A stretch of DNA of 64,000 nt from JAGVPT01 sp963772165 (GTDB lineage: Bacteria > Bacteroidota > Ignavibacteria > UBA10030 > UBA8401), in contig CAVYWA010000014.1 of assembly GCA_963772165.1 (NCBI GenBank), positions 62,001 through 126,000 of the forward strand, given 5' to 3'. Below, piece after piece: positions 34,457-43,590 of this stretch. The notes under the pieces are model-generated. The model was given only the letters and a program-made list of their open reading frames with translations. It did no database searches and was not told the origin of the DNA. A program made the translations under genes and the position numbers. How positions within the stretch are numbered: the stretch's first letter is position 1; every line of letters starts with the position of its first letter.

Positions 34457-35884
34457 ATGTCTAAGACAATTACAATTTCACCGGTCACGCGAATCGAAGG
34501 CCACGCAAAAATCACGATCCATCTCGACGATCAAGGGATCGTACAGGATGCGCGTTTTCATGTGAACGAATTCCGGGGTTTTGAAAAATTCTGTGAAGGC
34601 CGATTGATGTCGGAAATGGCCGGCATTACATCGCGTATCTGCGGGATATGCCCGACGAGCCATCTGATTACATCGGCAAAAGCCGGCGACGATATTCTCG
34701 CCATCGAAATTCCTGAGACCGCCGAAAAGCTGCGCAGGATTATTACACTCGCTCAATGGATGCAATCGCATGCGCTCAGTTTCTTTCATCTCTCTTCACC
34801 GGATTTTTTGCTCGGCTTCGATTCCGATCCTGCTAAGCGCAACGTCTTCGGATTATTGGATCAGCACAAGGAGATTGCAAAACGAGGAATTCGTTTACGA
34901 AAATTCGGGCAGGAGATCATTGAAGTGCTTGGCGGAAGAAAGATCCATACTCCCTGGGCGGTGGCGGGCGGAGTGCGCGAACCGTTCGAAGCATCGAAAA
35001 AAGATTACTTGCTGAACTGGATTCCGGAAGCAAAAGAAACCGCGCTCCTTGCACTCAGCGAACTGAAAAAAATCCATACGAAATTTAACAAAGACATCCC
35101 GAATTTTGGCAATTTCCGGTCGCTCTTTGTCGGCCTCGTTGCAAAAGACGGAGCTTTGGAATATTACGACGGGTTACTCCGTGTGATGGATGCCGCGGGC
35201 AATACCATTGCCGATAAAATAGACCCCCGCCGGTACCGCGAATATTTCGGCGAAGCGACGGAGCAATGGTCGTACTTGAAATTTCCGTACTACAAGCCCC
35301 TCGGATATCCCGAAGGGATGTATCGCGTCGGTCCGCTGGCTCGAGTAAACATTTGTGATTACATCGACACTCCGCTGGCTGAGGCCGAACGGGTCAAGTT
35401 TAAGGCGCTCGCCGGCAACAGGGGCGTCGTGAATAACTCGTTCTATTTTCATTACGCCCGATTGATTGAGCTTCTCTTTTCCGTCGAAAAGGTCGAGATG
35501 CTGCTCAACGATCCGGCAATCCTTGGAACGCATATCCGTTCCAAAGCAGAGATCAACCGGAATGAAGGAGTTGGCGCGAGTGAGGCGCCGCGCGGAACGC
35601 TTTTCCACCATTACTGGGTCAACGACGACGGCGTGCTCCAAAAGGTCAATCTCGTTATTGCCACTGCGCAAAATAATCTGGCGATGAACCGGACGGTTCG
35701 CCAGCTTGCGATGAGATATGTCGACGGGAAAAAGATCACGGAAGGAATTTTGAACCGCATCGAGGCCGGCATTCGCTGTTACGATCCCTGTTTGTCCTGC
35801 TCAACGCATGCCATCGGCCAGATGCCGCTGCACGTCCAACTCATCGACGCGAACGACGATATCATCGACGAAATACGGCGGTGA
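34457..35884 (+). CDS. hoxH: Group 3d [NiFe]-hydrogenase large subunit HoxH
   Basis: A 475-residue catalytic subunit. TRIEGHAKITIHLDD begins the fold, SRICGICPTSH is the N-terminal nickel motif and YDPCLSCSTH the C-terminal one. The tail AIGQMPLHVQLIDANDDIID is removed on maturation. The overlapping protease gene at 35881 (GTGA overlap) is the obvious processing enzyme. It is the second H2-activating site in this window; HydA is the first. Confidence 0.96.
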   Translation: MSKTITISPVTRIEGHAKITIHLDDQGIVQDARFHVNEFRGFEKFCEGRLMSEMAGITSRICGICPTSHLITSAKAGDDILAIEIPETAEKLRRIITLAQWMQSHALSFFHLSSPDFLLGFDSDPAKRNVFGLLDQHKEIAKRGIRLRKFGQEIIEVLGGRKIHTPWAVAGGVREPFEASKKDYLLNWIPEAKETALLALSELKKIHTKFNKDIPNFGNFRSLFVGLVAKDGALEYYDGLLRVMDAAGNTIADKIDPRRYREYFGEATEQWSYLKFPYYKPLGYPEGMYRVGPLARVNICDYIDTPLAEAERVKFKALAGNRGVVNNSFYFHYARLIELLFSVEKVEMLLNDPAILGTHIRSKAEINRNEGVGASEAPRGTLFHHYWVNDDGVLQKVNLVIATAQNNLAMNRTVRQLAMRYVDGKKITEGILNRIEAGIRCYDPCLSCSTHAIGQMPLHVQLIDANDDIIDEIRR

Positions 35885-36354
35885 AGAAGGCACTTGTCAT
35901 AGGGTACGGCAATACGTTGCGATCGGATGACGGCGTGGGCGTATGGATTGCCGACCATATTGCAGCGCTTCATCTTCCGGATGTCGATGTAAAAACCTGC
36001 CATCAGTTATTCCCAGAACTCGCTGCAGATTTTCTGCCGTACGGTACTGTCATCATGGTTGACGCTTCCGCAGATGGGGAGCCGATGTCCGTACACAAGA
36101 GCATTCCCCTCCTCGAACATGCGCCATCTTCTAACCATAACATGACCCCGGAAATTCTTCACGAGATTGCGCGTGAAATGTACGGCGCCGCCGTTGATCT
36201 GCGTGTGTATACCGTGCGCGGCGAATCATTTGAATTCGGATCAATGCTGTCCCCGGTTGTGAAAGAACGAGCAACAAAAACAGTTTCTTTGATCGTCGCT
36301 CTCCTTCAGCAAATCCACTCCAAAAGCACGGTTGCTTCATTCATGTTGAACTGA
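35881..36354 (+). CDS. hoxW: Hydrogenase maturation protease HoxW
   Basis: A 157-residue endopeptidase: VIGYGNTLRSDDGVGVWIAD, then CHQLFPELAADFLPYG, VIMVDAS and HNMTPEILHEIA, which match the HoxW subgroup. It trims HoxH after nickel insertion. The start is GTG at 35881, coupled to hoxH. It ends the hox operon; the hyp genes begin 158 bases later. Confidence 0.92.
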   Translation: MKKALVIGYGNTLRSDDGVGVWIADHIAALHLPDVDVKTCHQLFPELAADFLPYGTVIMVDASADGEPMSVHKSIPLLEHAPSSNHNMTPEILHEIAREMYGAAVDLRVYTVRGESFEFGSMLSPVVKERATKTVSLIVALLQQIHSKSTVASFMLN

Positions 36355-36511
36355 CATTTGCCCTGGCCCTCCTTTTCCATCGTTGCGAAACTCTCCCGCC
36401 GATTCTCATTTCTTGGAACAATTCACACAAAATGTGTAGAGAAATTCGTCATTTTCAACGGCATAGTAGTTGAAGGATAAGCTTCTAAAGTTGTTAAATG
36501 AAGCATTCAAA

Positions 36512-36874
36512 ATGCACGAGCTTTCAATCGCACAAAATATTCTGGAGATAGTGAAAGAACATCTCCCCGCGAAAGTACCTTGCCAGGTGAAAAGCATCAG
36601 GATCAGAGTTGGCGATGGTGCAGGGGTTGTTCGAGACTCGCTGGAATTTTGTTTCAACGCCATCATAGCAGAGACACCGATGCAGGGAGTTGTTTTAGAG
36701 ATCGAACCAGTTCCGTTTGCCGTGAAATGTAATTCGTGCGGTAGGGTTTCGGCGAACGAAAGTGGAATATTTCTCTGCCAGTTTTGTAACGAAAGCGACG
36801 TAACAATGGTTTCAGGGGATGAACTGCAAGTCACTGCGATTGAACTGTTGGACGAGAAGGAGCTGACGGAATGA
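36512..36874 (+). CDS. hypA: Hydrogenase nickel metallochaperone HypA
   Basis: A 120-residue HypA with the nickel site MHELSIAQN (His2) at its very N terminus, which fixes the start at 36512. A zinc site has cysteines at about residues 73, 76, 89 and 92 (CNSCG; CQFC). It delivers nickel with HypB. It overlaps hypB by ATGA. Confidence 0.95.
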   Translation: MHELSIAQNILEIVKEHLPAKVPCQVKSIRIRVGDGAGVVRDSLEFCFNAIIAETPMQGVVLEIEPVPFAVKCNSCGRVSANESGIFLCQFCNESDVTMVSGDELQVTAIELLDEKELTE

Positions 36875-37524
36875 GCGTGATAACAATCGAACGAAAAATT
36901 CTGGAGAAAAACGACGAGGTGGCGGACCAAAACCGCGATGTGTTTTTACATCATAAAATTTTTGCCATCAACATCGTTAGCTCACCCGGTTCGGGCAAAA
37001 CGAGTCTTCTTGAATGTACACTTGCACAGATCAAGAACAGGATCAACGTCGCTGTGATTGAAGGGGATGTACAAACAGACATTGATGCCCAAAGGGTCTC
37101 GGCGCTTGGCGTGCCGGCGGTTCAAATAGTGACAAAAGGTGGGTGCCACCTCGAAGCGCCGTTGGTGAAGGAAGCTCTTGCTTCTGTTGACTTGCCCGGT
37201 GTTCAACTGCTCATTATAGAAAACGTCGGCAATTTAGTGTGCCCGGCGAACTACGATCTTGGCGAGGCGATGAAAGTAGTTGTTGCGAGCGTCACAGAAG
37301 GCGATGACAAACCGCTCAAGTATCCGACAATGTTTCGCAATGCTTCGGTAATGATTATCAACAAGGTCGATTTACTGCCATACGTGAACTGCAAGATCGA
37401 CGTTTTGAAACACAATGCGCTCAGCGTTAACCCGCTGCTCAAAGTGTTTGAGACATCCTGCATAACAAACGCAGGCATTGCTGAATGGTGCGATTGGCTG
37501 GAAGAGAATACGGCAAAAAAATAA
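36871..37524 (+). CDS. hypB: Hydrogenase nickel-insertion GTPase HypB
   Basis: A 217-residue GTPase: P-loop VSSPGSGKTSLLE (about residues 37–49), AVIEGDVQTDIDAQR, GGCHLEAPLV, NVGNLVCPANYDLGE and NKVDLLPYV. The conserved Cys-His of the shared metal site (GGCHL) is present. The N-terminal CxxCGC nickel motif and histidine-rich stretch of some HypB proteins are absent. Confidence 0.95.
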   Translation: MSVITIERKILEKNDEVADQNRDVFLHHKIFAINIVSSPGSGKTSLLECTLAQIKNRINVAVIEGDVQTDIDAQRVSALGVPAVQIVTKGGCHLEAPLVKEALASVDLPGVQLLIIENVGNLVCPANYDLGEAMKVVVASVTEGDDKPLKYPTMFRNASVMIINKVDLLPYVNCKIDVLKHNALSVNPLLKVFETSCITNAGIAEWCDWLEENTAKK

Positions 37525-39860
37525 TGAATGCCAGATTACATATCGCAATCCGGGGAGCGGTCCAAGGAGTCGGATTCCGTCCGTTCATTTACCGGCTCGC
37601 GACGGAGTTGCATTTGGCCGGGTGGGTAGCAAATTCTCCCCAAGGAGTATTTCTGGAAGTTGAAGGGGAGAAATGCGTTTTGGAAAATTTTTTGGTTCGC
37701 ATCGAAAGAGAAAAGCCGTCTCTCTCATCCATTCAAAGCCTTGACCCTTCATTTCTCGATGCCGTGGGCTATGAGCGATTCGAAATCAGGGTAAGCGATC
37801 ACTCCGGCGAATCGTCGGCAGTTGTTCTGCCCGATATTGCGACGTGCCCCGATTGTCTCCATGATATTGTCGATCCTCACAACCGGCGGTACCGTTACCC
37901 GTTCACCAACTGCACGAACTGCGGCCCGCGATTCTCAATTATCGAGTCGTTACCGTATGACCGTCCTAACACAATAATGAGAAATTTTACCATGTGTCCG
38001 GACTGTCGGAGGGAGTATGAGAATCCTCTCGACCGCAGATTCCACGCGCAGCCGAATGCGTGCCCGACATGCGGACCGCACCTGGAATTGTGGGATGCGG
38101 ACGGAATGATTCTTTCGTCGCACGAGGAGGCAGTTTCCGAAGCCGCCGCCGCGCTCCGCGATGGGAAGATCGTTGCTGTCAAGGGAATGGGTGGATTCCA
38201 GCTTCTTGTCGACGCGCGGAACGAGCGGGCTGTCGTATCGCTCCGGCGAAGGAAACACAGGGAAGAAAAGCCTTTCGCGATGATGTTTCCGTCGCTCGAT
38301 GACGTGAAATGTGAATGTGAAGTATCAAAATTGGAAGAACGTCTCCTCTTATCCGCCGAATCTCCAATCGTTCTCCTCAATTGCAAATCGGAAATTGCAA
38401 ATCGAAAATTCCTCATCGCTTCTTCCGTCGCTCCGCACAATCCAACTTTGGGTGCAATGCTGCCGTACACCCCTCTTCATCATTTGCTGATGCGAGAACT
38501 CGGATTTCCGGTGATAGCGACAAGCGGAAATATTTCGGACGAACCAATGTGCATCGACGAACATGAAGCGCTGAAGCGGCTTCATGGCGTGGCTGATCTT
38601 TTTCTTGTCCACGACAGGCCGATTGTCCGGCACGTCGATGATTCCGTCGTTCGCGTGATGATGGGGCGCGAATTTGTGCTCCGCCGCGCACGGGGCTATG
38701 CGCCGCTGCCGGTTGCGACGAAAATGTCGTTCGATGTTCCAACGCTTGCGGTTGGTGCACATCTGAAGAATTCAATTGCCCTTGCAAAAGGTGAAAATGT
38801 ATTTATCAGCCAGCATATCGGGGATCTTGAAACGAAAGAGGCGGTGGAGGCATTCCAACGCGTGAACGAAAGCTTCAAGAAGCTGTATGACACCGAGCCT
38901 TCGATAGTTGTTTGCGATTTGCATCCTGACTATTACTCAACTCAGTTTGCGAAGAGCTTGGACTCAAGGCTAATCCAGGTACAACATCATTATGCACATG
39001 TTGCCGCGTGCATGGCCGAGAATCAATTGAACGGGAACGTGCTCGGTGTTTCTTGGGATGGAACGGGTTTCGGTCTCGATGGAACAATCTGGGGGGGCGA
39101 ATTCTTATTGACTGATGAAGCGTCGTTCTCTCGCGTCGCGCATTTGCGCCAATTCCGGCTTCCCGGAGGAGAGAAGGCAATACGAGAGCCCCGGCGCACG
39201 GCAGTCGGACTCTTATACGAGATTGCCGGTGATTCATTCTTCCGGGGTCTTGATGTCCATCCAATAAAAACATTTACGTCCGCCGAACTCCTTTTGTTAG
39301 AACAAATGTTGTCAAAAAAAATCAATTCTCCTTTGACCTCGAGTGCGGGGAGATTATTCGACGCTGTTGCTTCATTAGCCGGTGTGCGTGATATCGCGAA
39401 ATTTGAAGGGCAGGCAGCGATGGAACTGGAATGGGCGATCGGCACGACATTGACGGATGAGGAGTACGGCTTCACCACCTCCCATTCAGAATTGCCGTTG
39501 ACGATCGACTGGGCGCCGATGGTGCTGGAGGTGCTCGAAGATGTGAGGAGAAATGTTTCGCCGTCGGTGATTTCCGCCAAGTTCCACAATACGCTGGCTG
39601 CAATAATTATCGAGGTGGCAGGAAGAATTGGCGAAGAGCGTGTCGTCCTGACGGGGGGCTGTTTCCAAAACAAATACTTATTGGAAATATCTGCGTGCCG
39701 GCTGCAGGAAAAAGGATTTCATCCATACTGGCATCAACGCGTTCCGTCGAACGACGGGGGCATTGCCCTCGGGCAGATCTATGCTGCACATCGCAAATTA
39801 GAAACAATGTCACATCGTAACGCCGAATCAATGTTCACAGAATCTCTCACATCAACTTAA
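37524..39860 (+). CDS. hypF: Carbamoyltransferase HypF for cyanide-ligand synthesis
   Basis: A 778-residue HypF. The acylphosphatase domain (IRGAVQGVGFRPFIYRLA) is followed by zinc-finger cysteines (CPDCLHD, CTNCGPRFS, CPDCRREY, CPTCGPH). A YrdC-like domain (KGMGGFQLLVDARNE; RRRKHREEKPFAMMF) leads to the Kae1-like C terminus with HHYAHVAACMAE, SWDGTGFGLDGTIWGG and LTGGCFQNKYL. It makes carbamoyl-AMP and loads HypE. The ATG at 37524 overlaps the hypB stop by one base. Confidence 0.96.
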   Translation: MNARLHIAIRGAVQGVGFRPFIYRLATELHLAGWVANSPQGVFLEVEGEKCVLENFLVRIEREKPSLSSIQSLDPSFLDAVGYERFEIRVSDHSGESSAVVLPDIATCPDCLHDIVDPHNRRYRYPFTNCTNCGPRFSIIESLPYDRPNTIMRNFTMCPDCRREYENPLDRRFHAQPNACPTCGPHLELWDADGMILSSHEEAVSEAAAALRDGKIVAVKGMGGFQLLVDARNERAVVSLRRRKHREEKPFAMMFPSLDDVKCECEVSKLEERLLLSAESPIVLLNCKSEIANRKFLIASSVAPHNPTLGAMLPYTPLHHLLMRELGFPVIATSGNISDEPMCIDEHEALKRLHGVADLFLVHDRPIVRHVDDSVVRVMMGREFVLRRARGYAPLPVATKMSFDVPTLAVGAHLKNSIALAKGENVFISQHIGDLETKEAVEAFQRVNESFKKLYDTEPSIVVCDLHPDYYSTQFAKSLDSRLIQVQHHYAHVAACMAENQLNGNVLGVSWDGTGFGLDGTIWGGEFLLTDEASFSRVAHLRQFRLPGGEKAIREPRRTAVGLLYEIAGDSFFRGLDVHPIKTFTSAELLLLEQMLSKKINSPLTSSAGRLFDAVASLAGVRDIAKFEGQAAMELEWAIGTTLTDEEYGFTTSHSELPLTIDWAPMVLEVLEDVRRNVSPSVISAKFHNTLAAIIIEVAGRIGEERVVLTGGCFQNKYLLEISACRLQEKGFHPYWHQRVPSNDGGIALGQIYAAHRKLETMSHRNAESMFTESLTST

Positions 39861-39873
39861 AGGAGTGTATGCA

Positions 39874-40068
39874 ATGAATGTGCTGACCGGAAAAATCGTG
39901 GAAATCTATCTCGAAGATGGAAGAACGATGGGAAAAGTTCGCGTCGGAGGGGCAATGACGAATGTTACCCTGATGCTGTTGATGAATGCAAAAGTCCATG
40001 ACCGTGTCGTGATCGACTCAGGCATCGCTCTTTCGAAAGTTGAAGAAGAGAAAGCCGTCGTCGAATAA
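39874..40068 (+). CDS. HypC-like protein lacking the N-terminal cysteine
   Basis: A 64-residue HypC/HupF-family beta-barrel: MNVLTGKIVEIYLEDGRTMG, then KVRVGGAMTNVTLMLLMNA and VVIDSGIALSKVEEEKA. Normal HypC begins MC[LI]xIP, with Cys2 binding the Fe(CN)2CO intermediate; here residue 2 is asparagine and the motif is gone. The gene is otherwise well formed, with ribosome site AGGAG eight bases before the ATG. It lies just upstream of a canonical hypC. It may be a scaffold or a regulator; that is inference. Confidence 0.8.
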   Translation: MNVLTGKIVEIYLEDGRTMGKVRVGGAMTNVTLMLLMNAKVHDRVVIDSGIALSKVEEEKAVVE

Positions 40069-40118
40069 TTCTTTGAAGACGTCGGTATCAATTGTTTTAT
40101 CTGACCTATTGGAAAAAT

Positions 40119-40406
40119 ATGTGTCTTGCCATTCCAGGACAAGTTGTCAAAATTGAAAGCACCCCCCGCGAAGATGAGAGCACGCTGCTCATGGGAACGG
40201 TCGATTTCAGCGGGATTCGAAAGCCTGTTTGTCTGGACTGGGTTCCGGATGTGAAAGTCGGTGAGTACGTTATCGTCCATGTCGGGTTTGCGATCAGCAA
40301 AGTAGACGAAGAAGAGGCGCGTGAGACGTTAAAGCTTTTTGAACAGATGAGCGGTTCCATGGATGAATTGAACTACGATGGCTCTGAAAAGAATGGCCTT
40401 CAATGA
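40119..40406 (+). CDS. hypC: Hydrogenase assembly chaperone HypC
   Basis: A 95-residue HypC with the canonical MCLAIPGQVVKIE start (Cys2), then the family pattern VKVGEYVIVHVGFAISKVDEEEA and a C-terminal acidic tail. It carries the Fe(CN)2CO group with HypD to the large subunit. It overlaps hypD by ATGA. Confidence 0.95.
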   Translation: MCLAIPGQVVKIESTPREDESTLLMGTVDFSGIRKPVCLDWVPDVKVGEYVIVHVGFAISKVDEEEARETLKLFEQMSGSMDELNYDGSEKNGLQ

Positions 40407-41488
40407 AGTACGTCGATGAATACCGAAGCGAATCTGCCGCCCGCACGTATACGGACCTCATCAGGAAAACGGTAACCCGGCCATGGACCTTGATGGAAAT
40501 TTGCGGCGGACAAACTCACACCATCGTCAAATCCGGGCTTGAATCGCTTTTGCCGAAAGAGATCTCGCTTGTTCATGGCCCGGGCTGCCCCGTGTGTGTC
40601 ACCCCGTTGGAGATGATCGACAAAGCCCTTGCGATTGCTTCGCAACCCGGGGTGATCTTCACTTCGTTTGGCGACATGATGAGGGTTCCCGGTTCTCACA
40701 GCGACCTCTTAAGCGTCAAGGCCAGCGGCGGAAACGTCCGTATGGTCTATTCTCCTCTCGATGCGGTAAAGCTTGCGCAACAAAATCCGGATAAGAAAAT
40801 AGTCTTTTTTGCCGTCGGATTTGAGACGACGGCTCCTGCAAATGCGATGTCCGTCTGGCAAGCGAAGAAACTCGGACTGAAGAATTTTTCGATCCTCTGC
40901 TCACACGTCCTTGTTCCGCCGGCAATGGAGGCGATCCTCTCTTCTCCCGAAAATCACGTCCAGGCATTTCTCGCCGCCGGTCATGTGTGCACGGTCATGG
41001 GGTTCGAAGAATATATTCCAATCGCCAAGAAATATAAAGTCCCGATCGTTGTCACGGGGTTTGAGCCTGTCGATATTCTTCAGGGTATCTCGATGGCGGT
41101 GAAGCAGCTTGAAGAGGGAAGAGTTGAAGTCGAGAACCAGTACTCGCGTTCCGTCCAGCGGGAAGGAAATCGTGCTGCGCAGAATCTTCTCTCTGAAATC
41201 TTTGAGACAACCGACCGCGCATGGCGGGGCATAGGAGAAATAGCGTCGAGCGGCTACAAATTGAAAACAGAATATGCAGAGTTCGATGCAGAAAAAGTTT
41301 TCGATGTCGGAGCGATTCATGCTCAGGAATCGGCATTATGTATTGCGGGCATTATTCTTCGGGGACTCAAGAAGCCGCACGAATGTCCGGTGTTTGGCAC
41401 AGAGTGCACGCCCGAACACCCCATCGGCGCACCGATGGTGTCATCCGAAGGGGCATGTGCAGCGTATTATCACTACCGAAAAGCTTGA
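40403..41488 (+). CDS. hypD: Hydrogenase Fe-ligand scaffold protein HypD
   Basis: A 361-residue HypD. LMEICGGQTHTIVKSGL, HGPGCPVCVTPLEMID, FTSFGDMMRVPGS and GFETTAPANAM are the conserved HypD blocks, and the C-terminal cluster cysteines lie in ECPVFGTECTPEHP. It works with HypC and HypE to build Fe(CN)2CO. Translation is coupled to hypC. Confidence 0.96.
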   Translation: MKYVDEYRSESAARTYTDLIRKTVTRPWTLMEICGGQTHTIVKSGLESLLPKEISLVHGPGCPVCVTPLEMIDKALAIASQPGVIFTSFGDMMRVPGSHSDLLSVKASGGNVRMVYSPLDAVKLAQQNPDKKIVFFAVGFETTAPANAMSVWQAKKLGLKNFSILCSHVLVPPAMEAILSSPENHVQAFLAAGHVCTVMGFEEYIPIAKKYKVPIVVTGFEPVDILQGISMAVKQLEEGRVEVENQYSRSVQREGNRAAQNLLSEIFETTDRAWRGIGEIASSGYKLKTEYAEFDAEKVFDVGAIHAQESALCIAGIILRGLKKPHECPVFGTECTPEHPIGAPMVSSEGACAAYYHYRKA

Positions 41489-41522
41489 CCATTGCTATGG
41501 CTTTTGATGAGAGGCAACATCT

Positions 41523-41978
41523 ATGAAGACCAGATTTTCAACAGTTGAAAAATTTTTTTCCGCAACGGCATACGCAGTGATCGGAGCTTCTGGGGATCGA
41601 AAGAAATTCGGCAATACGATCTTTCGAGCCATGAAGGAACGAGGAATGGTTGTTTACCCCGTCAACCCCAATCGCGAGAGCGTTGAAGGATGCAAGTGTT
41701 ATCCTTCCATTCTGGAACTTCCCGACGATGTGACATCCGTGGTGACGGTGACCCATCCCGCTGCCACGGAGCGGATTATTCATGATTGCGGAAAGAAAAA
41801 AGTTGAGGCGCTGTGGATGCAACTCGGGTCCTATTCTAAAAGTGCAAAAGACGAAGCTGAGGCCAACGGCATCACAGTCATTACCGGCCAGTGCATCCTG
41901 ATGTTTCTCGAACCCGTTGTCTCGGCACATGCCGTTCATCGATGGATCAATAAAGTTGTCGGCGCTTATCCCAGGTAA
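41523..41978 (+). CDS. CoA-binding (Rossmann) domain protein
   Basis: A 151-residue YccU-like protein: AYAVIGASGDRKKFGNTIFRAM, VVYPVNPNRESVEG, SVVTVTHPAAT and VEALWMQLGSYSKSAKDEA. It belongs to the stand-alone CoA-binding family related to succinyl-CoA synthetase alpha. Its role is unknown. It interrupts the hyp cluster between hypD and hypE, which is unusual but does not show a role in hydrogenase maturation. Confidence 0.85.
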   Translation: MKTRFSTVEKFFSATAYAVIGASGDRKKFGNTIFRAMKERGMVVYPVNPNRESVEGCKCYPSILELPDDVTSVVTVTHPAATERIIHDCGKKKVEALWMQLGSYSKSAKDEAEANGITVITGQCILMFLEPVVSAHAVHRWINKVVGAYPR

Positions 41979-42014
41979 GTAAATGAGGGTGGTCAATTCT
42001 CTGTGGAGATGCAT

Positions 42015-43082
42015 ATGGTAAATCAAAAGAATGCGGATGTAAAAATGGAGTTGTCGTGTCCGGTTCCGATAAGCGATTATAAGAATGTCTTGCTTGCACA
42101 TGGAGGCGGGGGAAGACTGTCTCACCAGATAATTCAAAAAATGTTTGTCTCGCAGTTTCGCAATGAGTTCCTCGACCAGTCTCATGACGGCGCAATTATC
42201 CCGGTTAACGGATCACGGCTTGCATTCACAACCGATTCATACGTTGTCAATCCAATTTTTTTTCCGGGAGGCGATATCGGGATGCTCGCTGTCAACGGAA
42301 CGGTGAACGACCTTGCCATGTGCGGCGCAGCCCCGCTTTATCTCTCAACGGCATTTATTATCGAGGAAGGGCTTCCAATGGACGAGCTGTGGCGTGTCGT
42401 ACTTTCGATGCAGGAAGCCTCGAAGCGCGCCGGCGTTATGCTCGTCACCGGTGATACGAAAGTTGTGGACAAAGGAAAAGGGGACAAAATTTTTATCACG
42501 ACGGCCGGAATAGGGACAATCAAAAACGGAATCGATATCAACCCAAAGAATGCCCGGCTCGGCGACAAGATCATTGTCAGTGGAAATATCGGCGTTCACG
42601 GGATTGCAATTATGTCGGTAAGGGAAGGATTAGAGTTCGAAACAAAAATTGAGAGCGATTGTGCCCCGTTGAATGACCTTGTACAAACCATGCTCACGGC
42701 GAGTCAGCAAATCCATGTTCTCCGCGATCCTACACGCGGAGGAATTGCGAGCGCGCTGAACGAGATCGCTGAAAGTGCAAATGTCGGAATGCTGATTCAC
42801 GAGGAGAAAATTCCGATCGATGAATCCGTTTCCGGGGCTTGCGAGATCCTTGGGTTTGATCCCCTGTACGTTGCGAACGAAGGAAAACTTCTCGCTTTTG
42901 TTTCCCCGGAAGAGGCTGATAAAGTTTTGGCTGCGATGCGTTTACATCCGCTGGGAAAAGATGCAGCAATCATCGGAGAAGTTACGAATGAGCATCCGAA
43001 GACAGTGTTTATGAAGAGCCGCATCGGCGGGACGAGGGTCGTTGACATGCTTTCCGGAGAACAATTGCCGAGGATTTGTTAA
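42015..43082 (+). CDS. hypE: Carbamoyl dehydratase HypE
   Basis: A 355-residue HypE of the PurM-like ATPase family. It has LLAHGGGGRLSHQII, FTTDSYVVNPIFFPGGDIG, AVNGTVNDLAMCGA, TGDTKVVDKGKGD, and the C-terminal PRIC, whose last cysteine accepts the carbamoyl group. It converts thiocarboxamide to thiocyanate and passes CN to HypCD. ATG at 42015 lies after GTGGAG; ATG at 42009 is equally possible. Confidence 0.95.
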   Translation: MVNQKNADVKMELSCPVPISDYKNVLLAHGGGGRLSHQIIQKMFVSQFRNEFLDQSHDGAIIPVNGSRLAFTTDSYVVNPIFFPGGDIGMLAVNGTVNDLAMCGAAPLYLSTAFIIEEGLPMDELWRVVLSMQEASKRAGVMLVTGDTKVVDKGKGDKIFITTAGIGTIKNGIDINPKNARLGDKIIVSGNIGVHGIAIMSVREGLEFETKIESDCAPLNDLVQTMLTASQQIHVLRDPTRGGIASALNEIAESANVGMLIHEEKIPIDESVSGACEILGFDPLYVANEGKLLAFVSPEEADKVLAAMRLHPLGKDAAIIGEVTNEHPKTVFMKSRIGGTRVVDMLSGEQLPRIC

Positions 43083-43296
43083 GCTTTATTTCGATTCCGT
43101 TGCGTTGAAATACTCAACGGTGAGCTTATTGGAATTAGGAAGCCACGTTGATGAGCTTCTTAATCTTGGCAAACATTTTCTAACTTCTGTCGAAAAGTTG
43201 CAACATTCAAAGGCTTTGACTTTGCGCCTAATGGCATAATAGTTGAACAATGCTGGGACATAAGAATAGTAGACAACATCACCGCAGGAGTTGCTC

Positions 43297-43551
43297 ATGA
43301 TACGTGGAACGGTTCTCATCAATCGAGATGTGTGCAAGGGATGTGAGCTTTGTATCGCAGCGTGTCCGCAAGATAGCCTCGGATTGTCAGACCAAATTAA
43401 TCGACACGGGTATCGTTATGCTCAGCTAGTGCAGGACAATTGTACCGGATGTATCAACTGTGCTCTCGTCTGTCCCGATAGCGCGATAACCGTTTACCAA
43501 CAACCGAAAGCAAAAGTGAAAACGCCCGCCCAAGCAATTCCCGTGATGTAA
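43297..43551 (+). CDS. [4Fe-4S] ferredoxin subunit of the 2-oxoacid:ferredoxin oxidoreductase
   Basis: An 84-residue two-cluster ferredoxin: CKGCELCIAACPQD and CTGCINCALVCPDSA. It heads the oxidoreductase operon and is likely the delta subunit, accepting electrons from the TPP enzyme. ATG at 43297 follows GCAGGAG by six bases. Confidence 0.92.
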   Translation: MIRGTVLINRDVCKGCELCIAACPQDSLGLSDQINRHGYRYAQLVQDNCTGCINCALVCPDSAITVYQQPKAKVKTPAQAIPVM

Positions 43552-43590
43552 TGTTCGTCTCAGTTACCTACTGTCCAGGGAGTGTATCGC

